DNA from: Akkermansia muciniphila
GTDB taxonomy: Bacteria; Verrucomicrobiota; Verrucomicrobiia; Limisphaerales; UBA9464
DNA length: 47,261 nucleotides
NCBI GenBank assembly: GCA_945900455.1
Contig: CAMDJH010000012.1
Coordinates: forward strand, 1-47,261
Direction of reading: 5' to 3'
Within the stretch, counting starts at the first letter, position 1. The number at the start of each line of letters is the position of its first letter. The position numbers were made by a program, and so were the translations under genes. This document shows positions 1-7,766 of the stretch, piece by piece. The notes below the pieces were generated by a model. The model saw only the letters and a program-made list of their open reading frames with translations. It was not told the DNA's origin and made no database searches.

Positions 1-1045
1 TCAAGAGGCCGCCGAGGCGTTCGCGAGTCTGGATGTCCCCTGCCATTTCACCGATCCGATCCTCGGGCGCTGGAAACAGGATCACGTTGCCCTTGCCTTG
101 GTGATTTCGTTCCGCGTGGAAATGATTCACGTAGTTTTCAAGGCAGTGGCGGAGAGAGCTTTCTCCGAAAAGAATCATTTTCGACAGGAGCTCGGTCTTT
201 ACCGATCGAATCCAGCGTTCGCAATGGGCGTTCAGATTTGGACTCCGCGGCGGCAATGTCACCGCTTTGATACCGACGGCCTGGAGGATCCCGTCGAACA
301 CTTCGCAGAACTTTGTATCTCGATCGTGTAGCAGGTATTTGCAGCCACATAGGAATCCGGTGTCTGCCATGGTCATGTTCCGGGCCATTTGCTTCATCCA
401 GGCGAGGTCCGGTGAGTGCGTCATCCCCGCGATACAAACCTGACGAGACCCTACTCGCATGAATACCAGCACGTAGTAGGTGATGAGCCCGGCGGAGGTC
501 CAAACTTCGGCGGTGAAGAAATCCACGGCAGCCAAGACCTCGGTGTGGGTACGAATGAATTCCCGCCAAGAAGTCTTCCGCTCCCGATCCGGAGCTGGAA
601 GCAGGCCGTGGCGTTCGAGAACATTGCCAACGGCCTGATGACTGGCCTCGTAACCCAAGTTGCTGAGCGCACCCACAATCCGGCGATAGCCCCAACTTCG
701 GTTCTCACGAGCCATCTTGAGGATCAGTTCTTCGATGGAGCTATCCGTATTGGGACGACCAACGGGTGAGCGGTTTTTGGACCCATCGAACTTCTTGGCG
801 ACAAGCCTGCGGTACCAGCCAAGAATGGTTTCAGGTCGAATAATCTGCGCAACTTGCTCCAGGGCTTTCCTGCCGAGACGCTGGCCGATCTCGGCCAAGC
901 TGATTCGCTCCGGGTCCGTGAGCTTCAATCGCCTCTTGATCTGGTTCTTGAGAATCCGGTTCTACGTCACCAGATACTCGTTGCGCAGGAGGAGTTCCTG
1001 ATCAACCGAACCGGAGATGTACGCCAGCATTCGTTTCCAATTCAT
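1..1045 (-). pseudogene. integrase-core transposase interrupted by in-frame TAG at 962-964
   Basis: Manual minus-strand translation is open from 1045 to the window edge except for TAG (complement of cta 962-964). Copy 2 has GAG at the same codon. Confidence 0.75.
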
Positions 1046-1135
1046 CGACGAGACTTAACCGAGCCTACCGCCTGCGAGCAATCTTCTGATCGCCCTGCAA
1101 ATCCTTGAATATTCGTAGGTTCGAGCTTTTTGACC
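1..1135 (-). mobile_element. IS element with integrase-core (rve, IS3/IS481-like) transposase, copy 1, runs off left edge
   Basis: Right terminal repeat GAGCTTTTTGACC at 1123-1135 pairs with GGTCAAAAAGCTC at the left end of copy 2 (3561). Minus-strand reading from 1045: MNWKRMLAYISGSVDQELLLRNEYLVT*NRILKNQIK...GWYRRLVAKKFDGSKNRSPVGRPNTDSSIEELILKMARENRSWGYRRIVGALSNLGYEASHQAVGNVLERHGLLPAPDRERKTSWREFIRTHTEVLAAVDFFTAEVWT...LLHDRDTKFCEVF...VTLPPRSPNLNAHCERWIRSVKTE..., i.e. HTH plus integrase core. Confidence 0.85.
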
Positions 1136-1138
1136 CTA

Positions 1139-1241
1139 CGGGATCCCACCCTCTCCGGCACGCCGATTGGCTTCAGAGCTTAAGTTTCCGGCCGCTCCAG
1201 CGGCCCTCCTGCCTCCTACCCATTTCCAGATGAATTAACCG
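1139..1241. repeat. dispersed ~100-bp repeat R (copy 1) containing GGCCGC..GCGGCC hairpin
   Basis: Near-identical reverse complement at 37087-37186 (shared GGGATCCCACCCTCTCCGGCACGCCG, AGAGCTTAAGTT, GGCCGC, CCAGATGAATTA). Confidence 0.8.
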
Positions 1242-1511
1242 CACGTATTCTCCTCCGATTCTACAATTTCCTCTTTCAAATCACTGAAATCTACTCACAG
1301 ATTAGGCGGGAGAGCCCTTATTTGGTTCCTTAAACTTCCAATCGCCCGTTGACTTCGAACGCCAAAAACTAACATACAGTCCTGCTTTTTCTGTCCCTTT
1401 TATCGAAGCAAGCCCAGAACAATACAACGAGCGCATTGATCGTGTGGGTGGCGGATTAGCCGCAGAGTTTCAAGCAATGTCCTATCAATATCCTGAAGAG
1501 CCAAAAAAACA

Positions 1512-2534
1512 ATGAAAATGTCCCGACTGCTGCTTCTTTCGAGCTTTATGTGCGCTGCTTTGATCGTGGGCTGCAAAGAAAACAGCAAGGAAATCGAGGC
1601 GCTTCGAAAAGAACTGGGAGAGCTAAAGGTGAAGGCTAATCAAGACCAGCAATCTCAGAAACTGCAAAGCGAAATCAGCCGAATGCGAGAGGGTGTGTTG
1701 GAAGGATCAGTATTCATAGTCACAAAGGCAAGGGAAAACGTAAAGATGGGTTTGGTTACCGTCTCGCTCTTTGATTCTACACACGCGCGAATGGCAGTCC
1801 AAAAGGTCCGTACTGATTTGCGTCGCAGATCGGATGAGATTGCTGCACAAGCAAAACCGCTTTTTGCCGATGTCGAAACGGCTCGAGAAAAGTACAAGGC
1901 GGTAGAGCTTGAATACAAAGCCGCAAGGGAAGCGGCAGCGGTCGCGAAGGAGAACCTTATTAAGCAATTTAACGCGATACCGGGACGCTCACGTTTGAAC
2001 CATTTTGACTTGAGCAATCCGGAATACCGGGAAAGCGACGATGCCCAAACAATAGAGCGAAAGAAGGCAGTGTATGCAGAATACAGGTCCAAGGTTGATT
2101 CCGCTGAAGACACTAGAAAAGGGATTGCGCTGAAGGGCAGAGCAGAATATGACAAATTCCACCCCCTATATCTCGCCTACAATAGCTTGACAAAATCCCA
2201 GCGGGACTTGATAAAGTCTTATGAGCAACTTTGCTTTGCGGCTTTGGGATCGCCAGTCTCTGCCGTACAAACTGACGCGGATGGGAAGTTCAAGTTGATG
2301 ACCCCAAGGTCTGGTGAGTTCGTTCTCAGTGCATCAGCTTCGCGTGATGTTGGTAGTTCGTCCGAGACCTATTTTTGGATAATTACGCATTCGCTTGATG
2401 GGAAAGATCACAGCCAGATATTATTGAGTAACGACAATAAGACGGATGCATACGGCGCGACATCGATAGTCGAAAGATCGGGAATTGAAGAAAGTCCGTA
2501 TGCCAAGTATGAGTATGAAGTCGGAATGTGGTGA
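1512..2534 (+). CDS. putative lipoprotein with coiled-coil N-terminal half
   Basis: Signal peptide with lipobox (SFMCAALIVGC), heptad-like charged helix, C-terminal segment VSAVQTDADGKFKLMTPRSGEFVLSA resembling a carboxypeptidase-regulatory-like domain. Confidence 0.65.
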   Translation: MKMSRLLLLSSFMCAALIVGCKENSKEIEALRKELGELKVKANQDQQSQKLQSEISRMREGVLEGSVFIVTKARENVKMGLVTVSLFDSTHARMAVQKVRTDLRRRSDEIAAQAKPLFADVETAREKYKAVELEYKAAREAAAVAKENLIKQFNAIPGRSRLNHFDLSNPEYRESDDAQTIERKKAVYAEYRSKVDSAEDTRKGIALKGRAEYDKFHPLYLAYNSLTKSQRDLIKSYEQLCFAALGSPVSAVQTDADGKFKLMTPRSGEFVLSASASRDVGSSSETYFWIITHSLDGKDHSQILLSNDNKTDAYGATSIVERSGIEESPYAKYEYEVGMW

Positions 2535-2588
2535 GCCATTGCATTTTAAGAAACAAAACAAAAGGCTTTTATTCGCCTAAACATACTG

Positions 2589-3080
2589 TTGGACCGCATG
2601 GCCACACCACTACCAATCACACCAGTTTCCGCCCTAACACCATACACTTGCGGACTTGCCTGCCTTGAGTCGGTTTTCTTAGACATGAAACGCCCTCTTG
2701 ACCAGTGCGAAATGCTTAAAAGGTATTCTTGGTTGTTGATCAATCCAGACCCAAACAAAGGACATGAGTATGGAGCAGCTAGTGATGTTCAGATTGTTGA
2801 TCTTTGTTCTCACCTCGGTTACAAAGTCGGTAAATTTCAAGATTTCAGACAACGGAACGTTGAGAAGGCATTTCAGGACGCTCTTGATAATGGAGCGGGA
2901 GTTTTGATTATGGCTTTGTGGGAAAAAAAAGATGCTCATTGTGTTCGCCTTTCTAAAATAAAAGTTCCGGGAGTATATGAAGTCATCAGCCCATCATTGG
3001 GAAGTGCAATCCCATTAGAGATTACCTTTCCACAACTGATTTCTTGGAATTTTAAATTTATTATTGTGTCGTTGGGATAA
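2589..3080 (+). CDS. putative papain/C39-like cysteine peptidase, 163 aa
   Basis: YTCGLACLESVF resembles the C39 Cys motif (CGxACL); downstream HCVRLSKIKVPGVYEVISPSLG resembles the His..Asp/Asn block. The oxyanion Gln is not obvious. Confidence 0.45.
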   Translation: MDRMATPLPITPVSALTPYTCGLACLESVFLDMKRPLDQCEMLKRYSWLLINPDPNKGHEYGAASDVQIVDLCSHLGYKVGKFQDFRQRNVEKAFQDALDNGAGVLIMALWEKKDAHCVRLSKIKVPGVYEVISPSLGSAIPLEITFPQLISWNFKFIIVSLG

Positions 3081-3241
3081 TGGCCACTGTAAAAAATATC
3101 ACTGGCATCCCACAGGATTTGGGAAAGGCATCAATATCGGGAAATCCCACATCGCAACAAATATCGTCGCCGAAAATAAGTCAATTCATTAGCAAGAGCA
3201 ATGGGGTCAAACCTGAACTATTGACATTTGAAAATGTCTAG
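3080..3241 (+). CDS. small ORF (53 aa) overlapping the peptidase-like stop (TAATG)
   Basis: Manual translation: MATVKNITGIPQDLGKASISGNPTSQQISSPKISQFISKSNGVKPELLTFENV*. ATG at 3080 overlaps TAA 3078-3080. Below the length cutoff of the supplied track. Confidence 0.4.
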   Translation: MATVKNITGIPQDLGKASISGNPTSQQISSPKISQFISKSNGVKPELLTFENV

Positions 3242-3560
3242 ATGGAGTATGCGGATGGCAAGACCGTTAATCGCGGAGCGTCAAAAAAAGCGATGTCCTA
3301 TCAATAATGAACGGAGAAGTCGGTCAGTTCCACTGCGGAAAAAGGGTCGGTTCTTGGTATTAACAACTGCTCATTCCAGCATCATGCCCCGGGACATCGC
3401 TCGCAAATTTCGAGTTTAGGGGTCAGAACGGAATGGCACTTAAATAGGAGGCAACGGGGCCAGATTAATCCATTTGATATATTGGGAGCAACAGGCTGAA
3501 TTTGAAGATGGCAAGACCATTGGGAGTCAATTTGCAGAAATCATTGACCTGTCCCCGTAT

Positions 3561-3932
3561 GGTCAAAAAGCTCATGCGGCATCTCGGTAATAAAATTTCA
3601 AGAGGCCGCCGAGGCGTTCGCGAGTCTGGTTGTCCCCTGCCATTTCACCGATCCGATCCTCGGGCGCTGGAAACAGGATCACGTTGCCCTTGCCTTGGTG
3701 ATTTCGCTCCTCGTGGAAATCATTCACGCCCTTTGATCTGGTTCTTGAGAATCCGGTTCTCCGTCACCAGATACTCGTTGCGCAGGAGGAGTTCCTGATC
3801 AACCGAACCGGAGATGGTCGCCAGCATTCGTTTCCAATTCATCGACGCGACTTAACCGAGCCAATGGCCTGGGAGCAATCTCCTCATCACCTTGCAAATC
3901 GTTGAGGTTTGGTAGGTTCGAGTTTTTTGACC
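3561..3932 (-). mobile_element. internally deleted derivative of the same IS, copy 2
   Basis: TIRs GGTCAAAAAGCTC (3561-3573) and GAGTTTTTTGACC (3920-3932). Left part matches copy 1 positions 1-131, right part matches copy 1 from ~934; ~800 bp internal deletion. Confidence 0.85.
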
Positions 3933-4044
3933 GCACGCCCATCAACTCGGCTGAATCTGGCGAACGCTGGCGGATCAATCGCCAATCCCTATCGATGTTT
4001 CGGGCAGCATCACTTTTTTCGGGCTCACTTGCCATGATGCCGCC

Positions 4045-4518
4045 CTATTCCCCGGCATCCTTCCGTCCAGCCTTCTCTTCCTTCGGCTCCCACCCCGCCA
4101 ACTTCGCGAGGGTGTAGATCAAATCGCGGAGTCCCTCCGTCCGCCGGCAGCGCTCGATCAGAAAGTCGGCGGCCTGCTCAACCTTGGCGCGCTCGGCCTT
4201 TTTCTGTGATCCGCGGACGACGATCTCGATCCTTTCCGACCCGGGTCCATACAGATGGTTCTCGAGGTGAGCTCTCACGAGAGCTGCATGCTTTTTCGGA
4301 TCCGGGCTGAGATGCTGAGCAATCTCAGTCAGGGTATCCACATGGAGGGTGAGGTTTCTCCCCCGCACATACCGGGACACGGCACCCACATTTTTGCCCA
4401 TCCTCCGGGCAAGTTCGCTGACATTGATGCCTGCCTCCGCCATCTGGCGTTCCATTTCCTTTCCGAGTGGGCTCATGAGATTCTGGGTTGTAAGTGGTTC
4501 TGTTGAAGCATTGAGCAC
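4045..4518 (-). CDS. XRE-family HTH regulator
   Basis: MSPLGKEMERQMAEAGINVSELARRMGKNVGAVSRYVRGRNLTLHVDTLTEIAQHL: classic HTH_XRE. Confidence 0.75.
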   Translation of the reverse strand: MLNASTEPLTTQNLMSPLGKEMERQMAEAGINVSELARRMGKNVGAVSRYVRGRNLTLHVDTLTEIAQHLSPDPKKHAALVRAHLENHLYGPGSERIEIVVRGSQKKAERAKVEQAADFLIERCRRTEGLRDLIYTLAKLAGWEPKEEKAGRKDAGE

Positions 4519-4648
4519 GGCATTGACGAAGCTGGAATGAGGTTTCGATTCCCCGCCTCCATGGAAAAATTCATCGCCTTATTGCAGACACTGAGCGCAC
4601 CGCAACAGGAGATCCTACTTTGGGAACTGGAATGGCGGGTGTCCGTGA

Positions 4649-5014
4649 TCAAGAAACACCTCGTGCCCGCGTCGCCACCTTCACTGCCGCTTTCTCCACC
4701 GCATCGACAGCCGAATCAACCGGGGTCTTCTCCGGATGATCAATCTTTTGAGGCGTAATCGGCCTCCCGAACTTTCGTTCCATCTCCTCTTCCAACTCTT
4801 CCATTCCTTTTTCCAGCGCAAGGGCGACTACCTGGGACCGTTTTCTGTGGTCCAATTCGGCGATTCTGAGAACTCGCTCCAACAAATTCCCACCGAGCCA
4901 AATGCTAATACATTGTTTGGTTTCTCGCGATTTCACACGTTTCACAGCAAACCTATAATGCCAACAAAACCAACAAAAGCAAAACAATCCTTTGACCCAA
5001 TGTTTACATCTCAC
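4649..5014 (-). CDS. putative ribbon-helix-helix-like small protein (start uncertain)
   Basis: CISIWLGGNLLERVLRIAELDHRKRSQVVALALEKGMEELEEEM resembles RHH (beta strand + two helices). Confidence 0.45.
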   Translation of the reverse strand: MRCKHWVKGLFCFCWFCWHYRFAVKRVKSRETKQCISIWLGGNLLERVLRIAELDHRKRSQVVALALEKGMEELEEEMERKFGRPITPQKIDHPEKTPVDSAVDAVEKAAVKVATRARGVS

Positions 5015-5033
5015 TACACAAAAAACATTCCTT

Positions 5034-5258
5034 ATGAAACAAGCCGTCTCGGCACAAATCGAACAATCCGACTACGCCCGCATACGCGCATGCGCCACCC
5101 ATCATCAGCTTTCCATCTCGTCTGTAGTCCGGATCGTGATTAGCCGAGGGCTTTTGGCCTTGGAAACAGGGATTCTCGGGGAGCCTGTTTCGAAACCCGG
5201 CCAGTCCACCGTTGAACCGAAGCGCCGGAAGAAGAACCTCAAGCCCCTCCCCGACTGA
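5034..5258 (+). CDS. putative RHH-like DNA-binding protein
   Basis: MKQAVSAQIEQSDYARIRACATHHQLSISSVVRIVISRGLLALE; likely start at ATG 5034 within the longer ORF. Confidence 0.45.
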   Translation: MKQAVSAQIEQSDYARIRACATHHQLSISSVVRIVISRGLLALETGILGEPVSKPGQSTVEPKRRKKNLKPLPD

Positions 5259-5295
5259 GCCCGTTCTCACCTTCACCCCTCCCCCAAACCCCACC

Positions 5296-5742
5296 ATGAA
5301 CCTCCTCAATCTCCGTGGCCCCGCCAGATCTGAGTCCCCGCCAAAACCGGATCCACAGTTTATCTCGCCGATCTTTGTTCCGGTTTTTGATCCGGCACAG
5401 CCTGATCGGTGCGAGGACACCATCCAAATGGAGGCAGTGGGCGAGATGCAGGTCGCCATGCACATAAATGGCGAGACCTTTGACTTCTCAATCTTCCAGA
5501 TGCGGGCGGCCCTGACCGGCCTCGATCGCCGTCGGACCGCGGGTCCGACAACTCGCAAGCTGCCGCAATTGACGGTCGAGCGGTACAGTGATCAGAAGGA
5601 GATGCCGCTCGTCCTGGCGCCCCACGGGTGGACGTGGAGCAACGGGATTGTGCTGAAGCTCTGTGGCGAGAACCTGCTCGTCAATGAGGCCACCCTGCGC
5701 AGCGCCCTCGCCTCGGTGCCATTGCCGTTCCAGATGGTGTAG
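5296..5742 (+). CDS. hypothetical island protein
   Basis: ORF MNLLNLRGPARSESPPKP...; codon-plausible, no recognised family. Confidence 0.4.
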   Translation: MNLLNLRGPARSESPPKPDPQFISPIFVPVFDPAQPDRCEDTIQMEAVGEMQVAMHINGETFDFSIFQMRAALTGLDRRRTAGPTTRKLPQLTVERYSDQKEMPLVLAPHGWTWSNGIVLKLCGENLLVNEATLRSALASVPLPFQMV

Positions 5743-5864
5743 TGGTCTCCAGTGCCTTTCCGCCAAAACCCGGTGCTCACGGATGGCATACGATAAACAT
5801 TCCCGCCACTGATGTGTAATAACCGGTATCGACGCGGAGATATGAAGACCAAAGTGAAAACCCA

Positions 5865-6113
5865 ATGTCACGTTCACCAAAACTCTTGAATGGCGTTCAG
5901 CTCGCGAAGGCGAGTGGGTATAGCTACACCTTTGTGTCGGCGGCCAAGCGTGCGGGCTTCAAAGCTACGATTGGGCGGCGGTATTCCCTGGAATCGTTTC
6001 TGAAGTGGGTAAAAGAACATCCGGATTTTCGGATTTCTGATTTTTATTTAAGGCGGCCCAAGCTCCATCCAGCTCGTTGTCCTGGATCCGGCGGTAAATC
6101 CGATGAACCGTAG
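5865..6113 (+). CDS. excisionase-like small HTH protein
   Basis: LNGVQLAKASGYSYTFVSAAKRAGFKATIGRRYSLESFLKWVKEHPDF: winged-helix/MerR-like excisionase pattern, next to an integrase. Confidence 0.5.
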   Translation: MSRSPKLLNGVQLAKASGYSYTFVSAAKRAGFKATIGRRYSLESFLKWVKEHPDFRISDFYLRRPKLHPARCPGSGGKSDEP

Positions 6114-6942
6114 ACGAAGCATGCCCCACCATTTTCATCACCACCGGTTCGGGCACGCCAGCGCGTTCCATTTTGGAAATGAAACTCACTCGCGTGGAAT
6201 GAAAGCTGACGTCCCCAAATCCGGGATGGTGGCTGCGGAGGTAGTCGAAAAATTTCCACCAAATGAACGAGGCTTTGATTCCTTTGAGTACCGGCCACGT
6301 GAATTGGCGCTGCGATTTGGCGATCTGTTCCAGGAGTGGTCGGATGCTGGGATTGATCGCTCTCGTGTCCATGCGGCCTCCCTTCACGCGGATGGTAGCC
6401 GTCCACCGGTCAAAGCTGATTGCAGCGATCGGCACGCATGTTTCCATCAGTCGCCATCCCTGGGCCATGGCGATCTCGAAGCTGACGTGCAGCATTTCGG
6501 CGTGGTCGCGTTCAATTCCATCGGATGCGGTTGCCACCCGATGTACAATTCTCTCCCGGATTTTGGAATTGTAACGGCCTTCCTTGTTTCTCCATCCCAC
6601 GTACTCCATGCACATTTCCCGGGTGACCTTCTCTGGGCAATCAACACCCTTGATTTGGAGGTAGCTCGTCCAGGTTTTCCAGGCCCCCAGCACGCGCTCG
6701 CCACTCCTGGATCCTTTGAGGTACCGGGTTGCGAGGTACGTAGGGACCCATGCTTCCCAGTGATGGGCCGCCCGTGCCGTAACTTTGCCAATATCCTTCA
6801 GATCCCACTCGGCCTTCATGTGCCGTGCGTTCCTCGCTTCGCTTGGGACCGCATAGCGAAAACCGGTGGAAACGCGCTTGGTGCTGTCCGCGGATTTTAT
6901 CCACCAAAACGGAGAACCCGGTCGCTTATACAAAGAAGCCAT
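5965..6942 (-). CDS. tyrosine recombinase / phage-type integrase
   Basis: N-terminal SAM-like segment plus HSTRVSFISKMERAGVPEPVVMKMVGHASSTVHRIYRRI (HxxR...GH...Y). Confidence 0.85.
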   Translation of the reverse strand: MASLYKRPGSPFWWIKSADSTKRVSTGFRYAVPSEARNARHMKAEWDLKDIGKVTARAAHHWEAWVPTYLATRYLKGSRSGERVLGAWKTWTSYLQIKGVDCPEKVTREMCMEYVGWRNKEGRYNSKIRERIVHRVATASDGIERDHAEMLHVSFEIAMAQGWRLMETCVPIAAISFDRWTATIRVKGGRMDTRAINPSIRPLLEQIAKSQRQFTWPVLKGIKASFIWWKFFDYLRSHHPGFGDVSFHSTRVSFISKMERAGVPEPVVMKMVGHASSTVHRIYRRIQDNELDGAWAALNKNQKSENPDVLLPTSETIPGNTAAQS

Positions 6943-6978
6943 GCACGAGTGTGCCTTAGTGTGCCTTAAGGGGTAAAC

Positions 6979-7028
6979 AAAAGTGAATAAAAGTGAATAA
7001 AATCAAACATAATCAAATAGATTCAAAC
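6979..7028. repeat. five degenerate 10-bp tandem AT-rich repeats between int start and tRNA 3' fragment
   Basis: aaaagtgaat/aaaagtgaat/aaaatcaaac/ataatcaaat/agattcaaac. Confidence 0.7.
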
Positions 7029-7035
7029 ACCCCCT

Positions 7036-7071
7036 GTCGTATCGGGGGTTCGAATCCCCCTCTCTCCGCCA
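7036..7071 (+). other. tRNA 3'-end fragment (T-arm + acceptor + CCA), probable att site
   Basis: GGGGGTTCGAATCCCCC T-arm followed by TCTCTCCGCCA; no upstream D/anticodon arms. Confidence 0.75.
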
Positions 7072-7158
7072 ATTTCTATCTCCCTATCAATAAGGACGTT
7101 AATCGATCCATAAACCATCCATTCGCGAGATCGGGCAAAAGATGAGCGGAACCCCTAC

Positions 7159-7266
7159 GGTAAAAATACTCGCGCGGCCTCTCGGTAGCAGAAATTCAGG
7201 AGGCCCCCGACGCGCTCGCGAGTCTGGATCTCCCGTGACATATTGGTAGATTCAAGTTTCTTGACC
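7159..7266 (-). mobile_element. 108-bp remnant of the same IS, copy 3 (extreme internal deletion)
   Basis: Starts GGTAAAAATACTCGCGCGGCCTCTCGGTAGCAGAAATTCAGGAGGCCCCCGACGCGCTCGCGAGTCTGGAT, matching the left end of copies 1/2; ends TAGATTCAAGTTTCTTGACC, matching their right end. Confidence 0.75.
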
Positions 7267-7361
7267 GACCGGGGTCCATCCTGCACTCGTAGGGTCCGTA
7301 CAAACGGCTCCGCGATTACGTCCCAATGAGCTTTGAAAAACTCTTTCCGGGTTTGCGCCGT

Positions 7362-7739
7362 TCAAGTGAGGGACTTGCGACCGGTTGCCGTTCGGATTTT
7401 GTCGCGATACTCCGTCTCCGAAAGAATGCGAGGGATCGCTTGGCAAAGTTTTTCGAAGCCGGGAAACTGCCAGAGATTCGGAAAGTCCCGGCATTGTTGG
7501 GGTTTGACGGCCTGAATATGGCATTCATTGCCGTCTAAAAACATGCACGAGCCATCCGATTTCTCGGTCAGCGCCAACCCATTTCGAGCGGCGTTGATGC
7601 GAGTGAACTCCTGAATGAATGCGTGCTCCGAAAGATTTAAGAATTCAGCGATGCGACTGATTTCCGATTCACTGATCGCCACTTGACCAGGCCAGCGACA
7701 ACAAGCGGTGCAGCGCCGGCACTCAAGAAAGACAGGCAT
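7362..7739 (-). CDS. YkgJ-family cysteine cluster protein (zinc/iron-chelating domain)
   Basis: CRRCTACCRWPG...CMFLDGNECHIQAVKPQQCRDFP. Confidence 0.8.
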   Translation of the reverse strand: MPVFLECRRCTACCRWPGQVAISESEISRIAEFLNLSEHAFIQEFTRINAARNGLALTEKSDGSCMFLDGNECHIQAVKPQQCRDFPNLWQFPGFEKLCQAIPRILSETEYRDKIRTATGRKSLT

Positions 7740-7766
7740 TTGTTGGTTAGAAAAAGCGGGAGCGGT

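Noticed and set aside
138-708. Track ORFs 138-695 (-), 451-708 (-), 416-769 (+)
   Set aside because: Wrong-frame readings over the transposase; the correct minus frame gives HTH + integrase core but lacks a stop inside the window.
7036-7071. Complete tRNA gene
   Set aside because: Only T-arm and acceptor 3' half are present; no D-arm or anticodon arm upstream.
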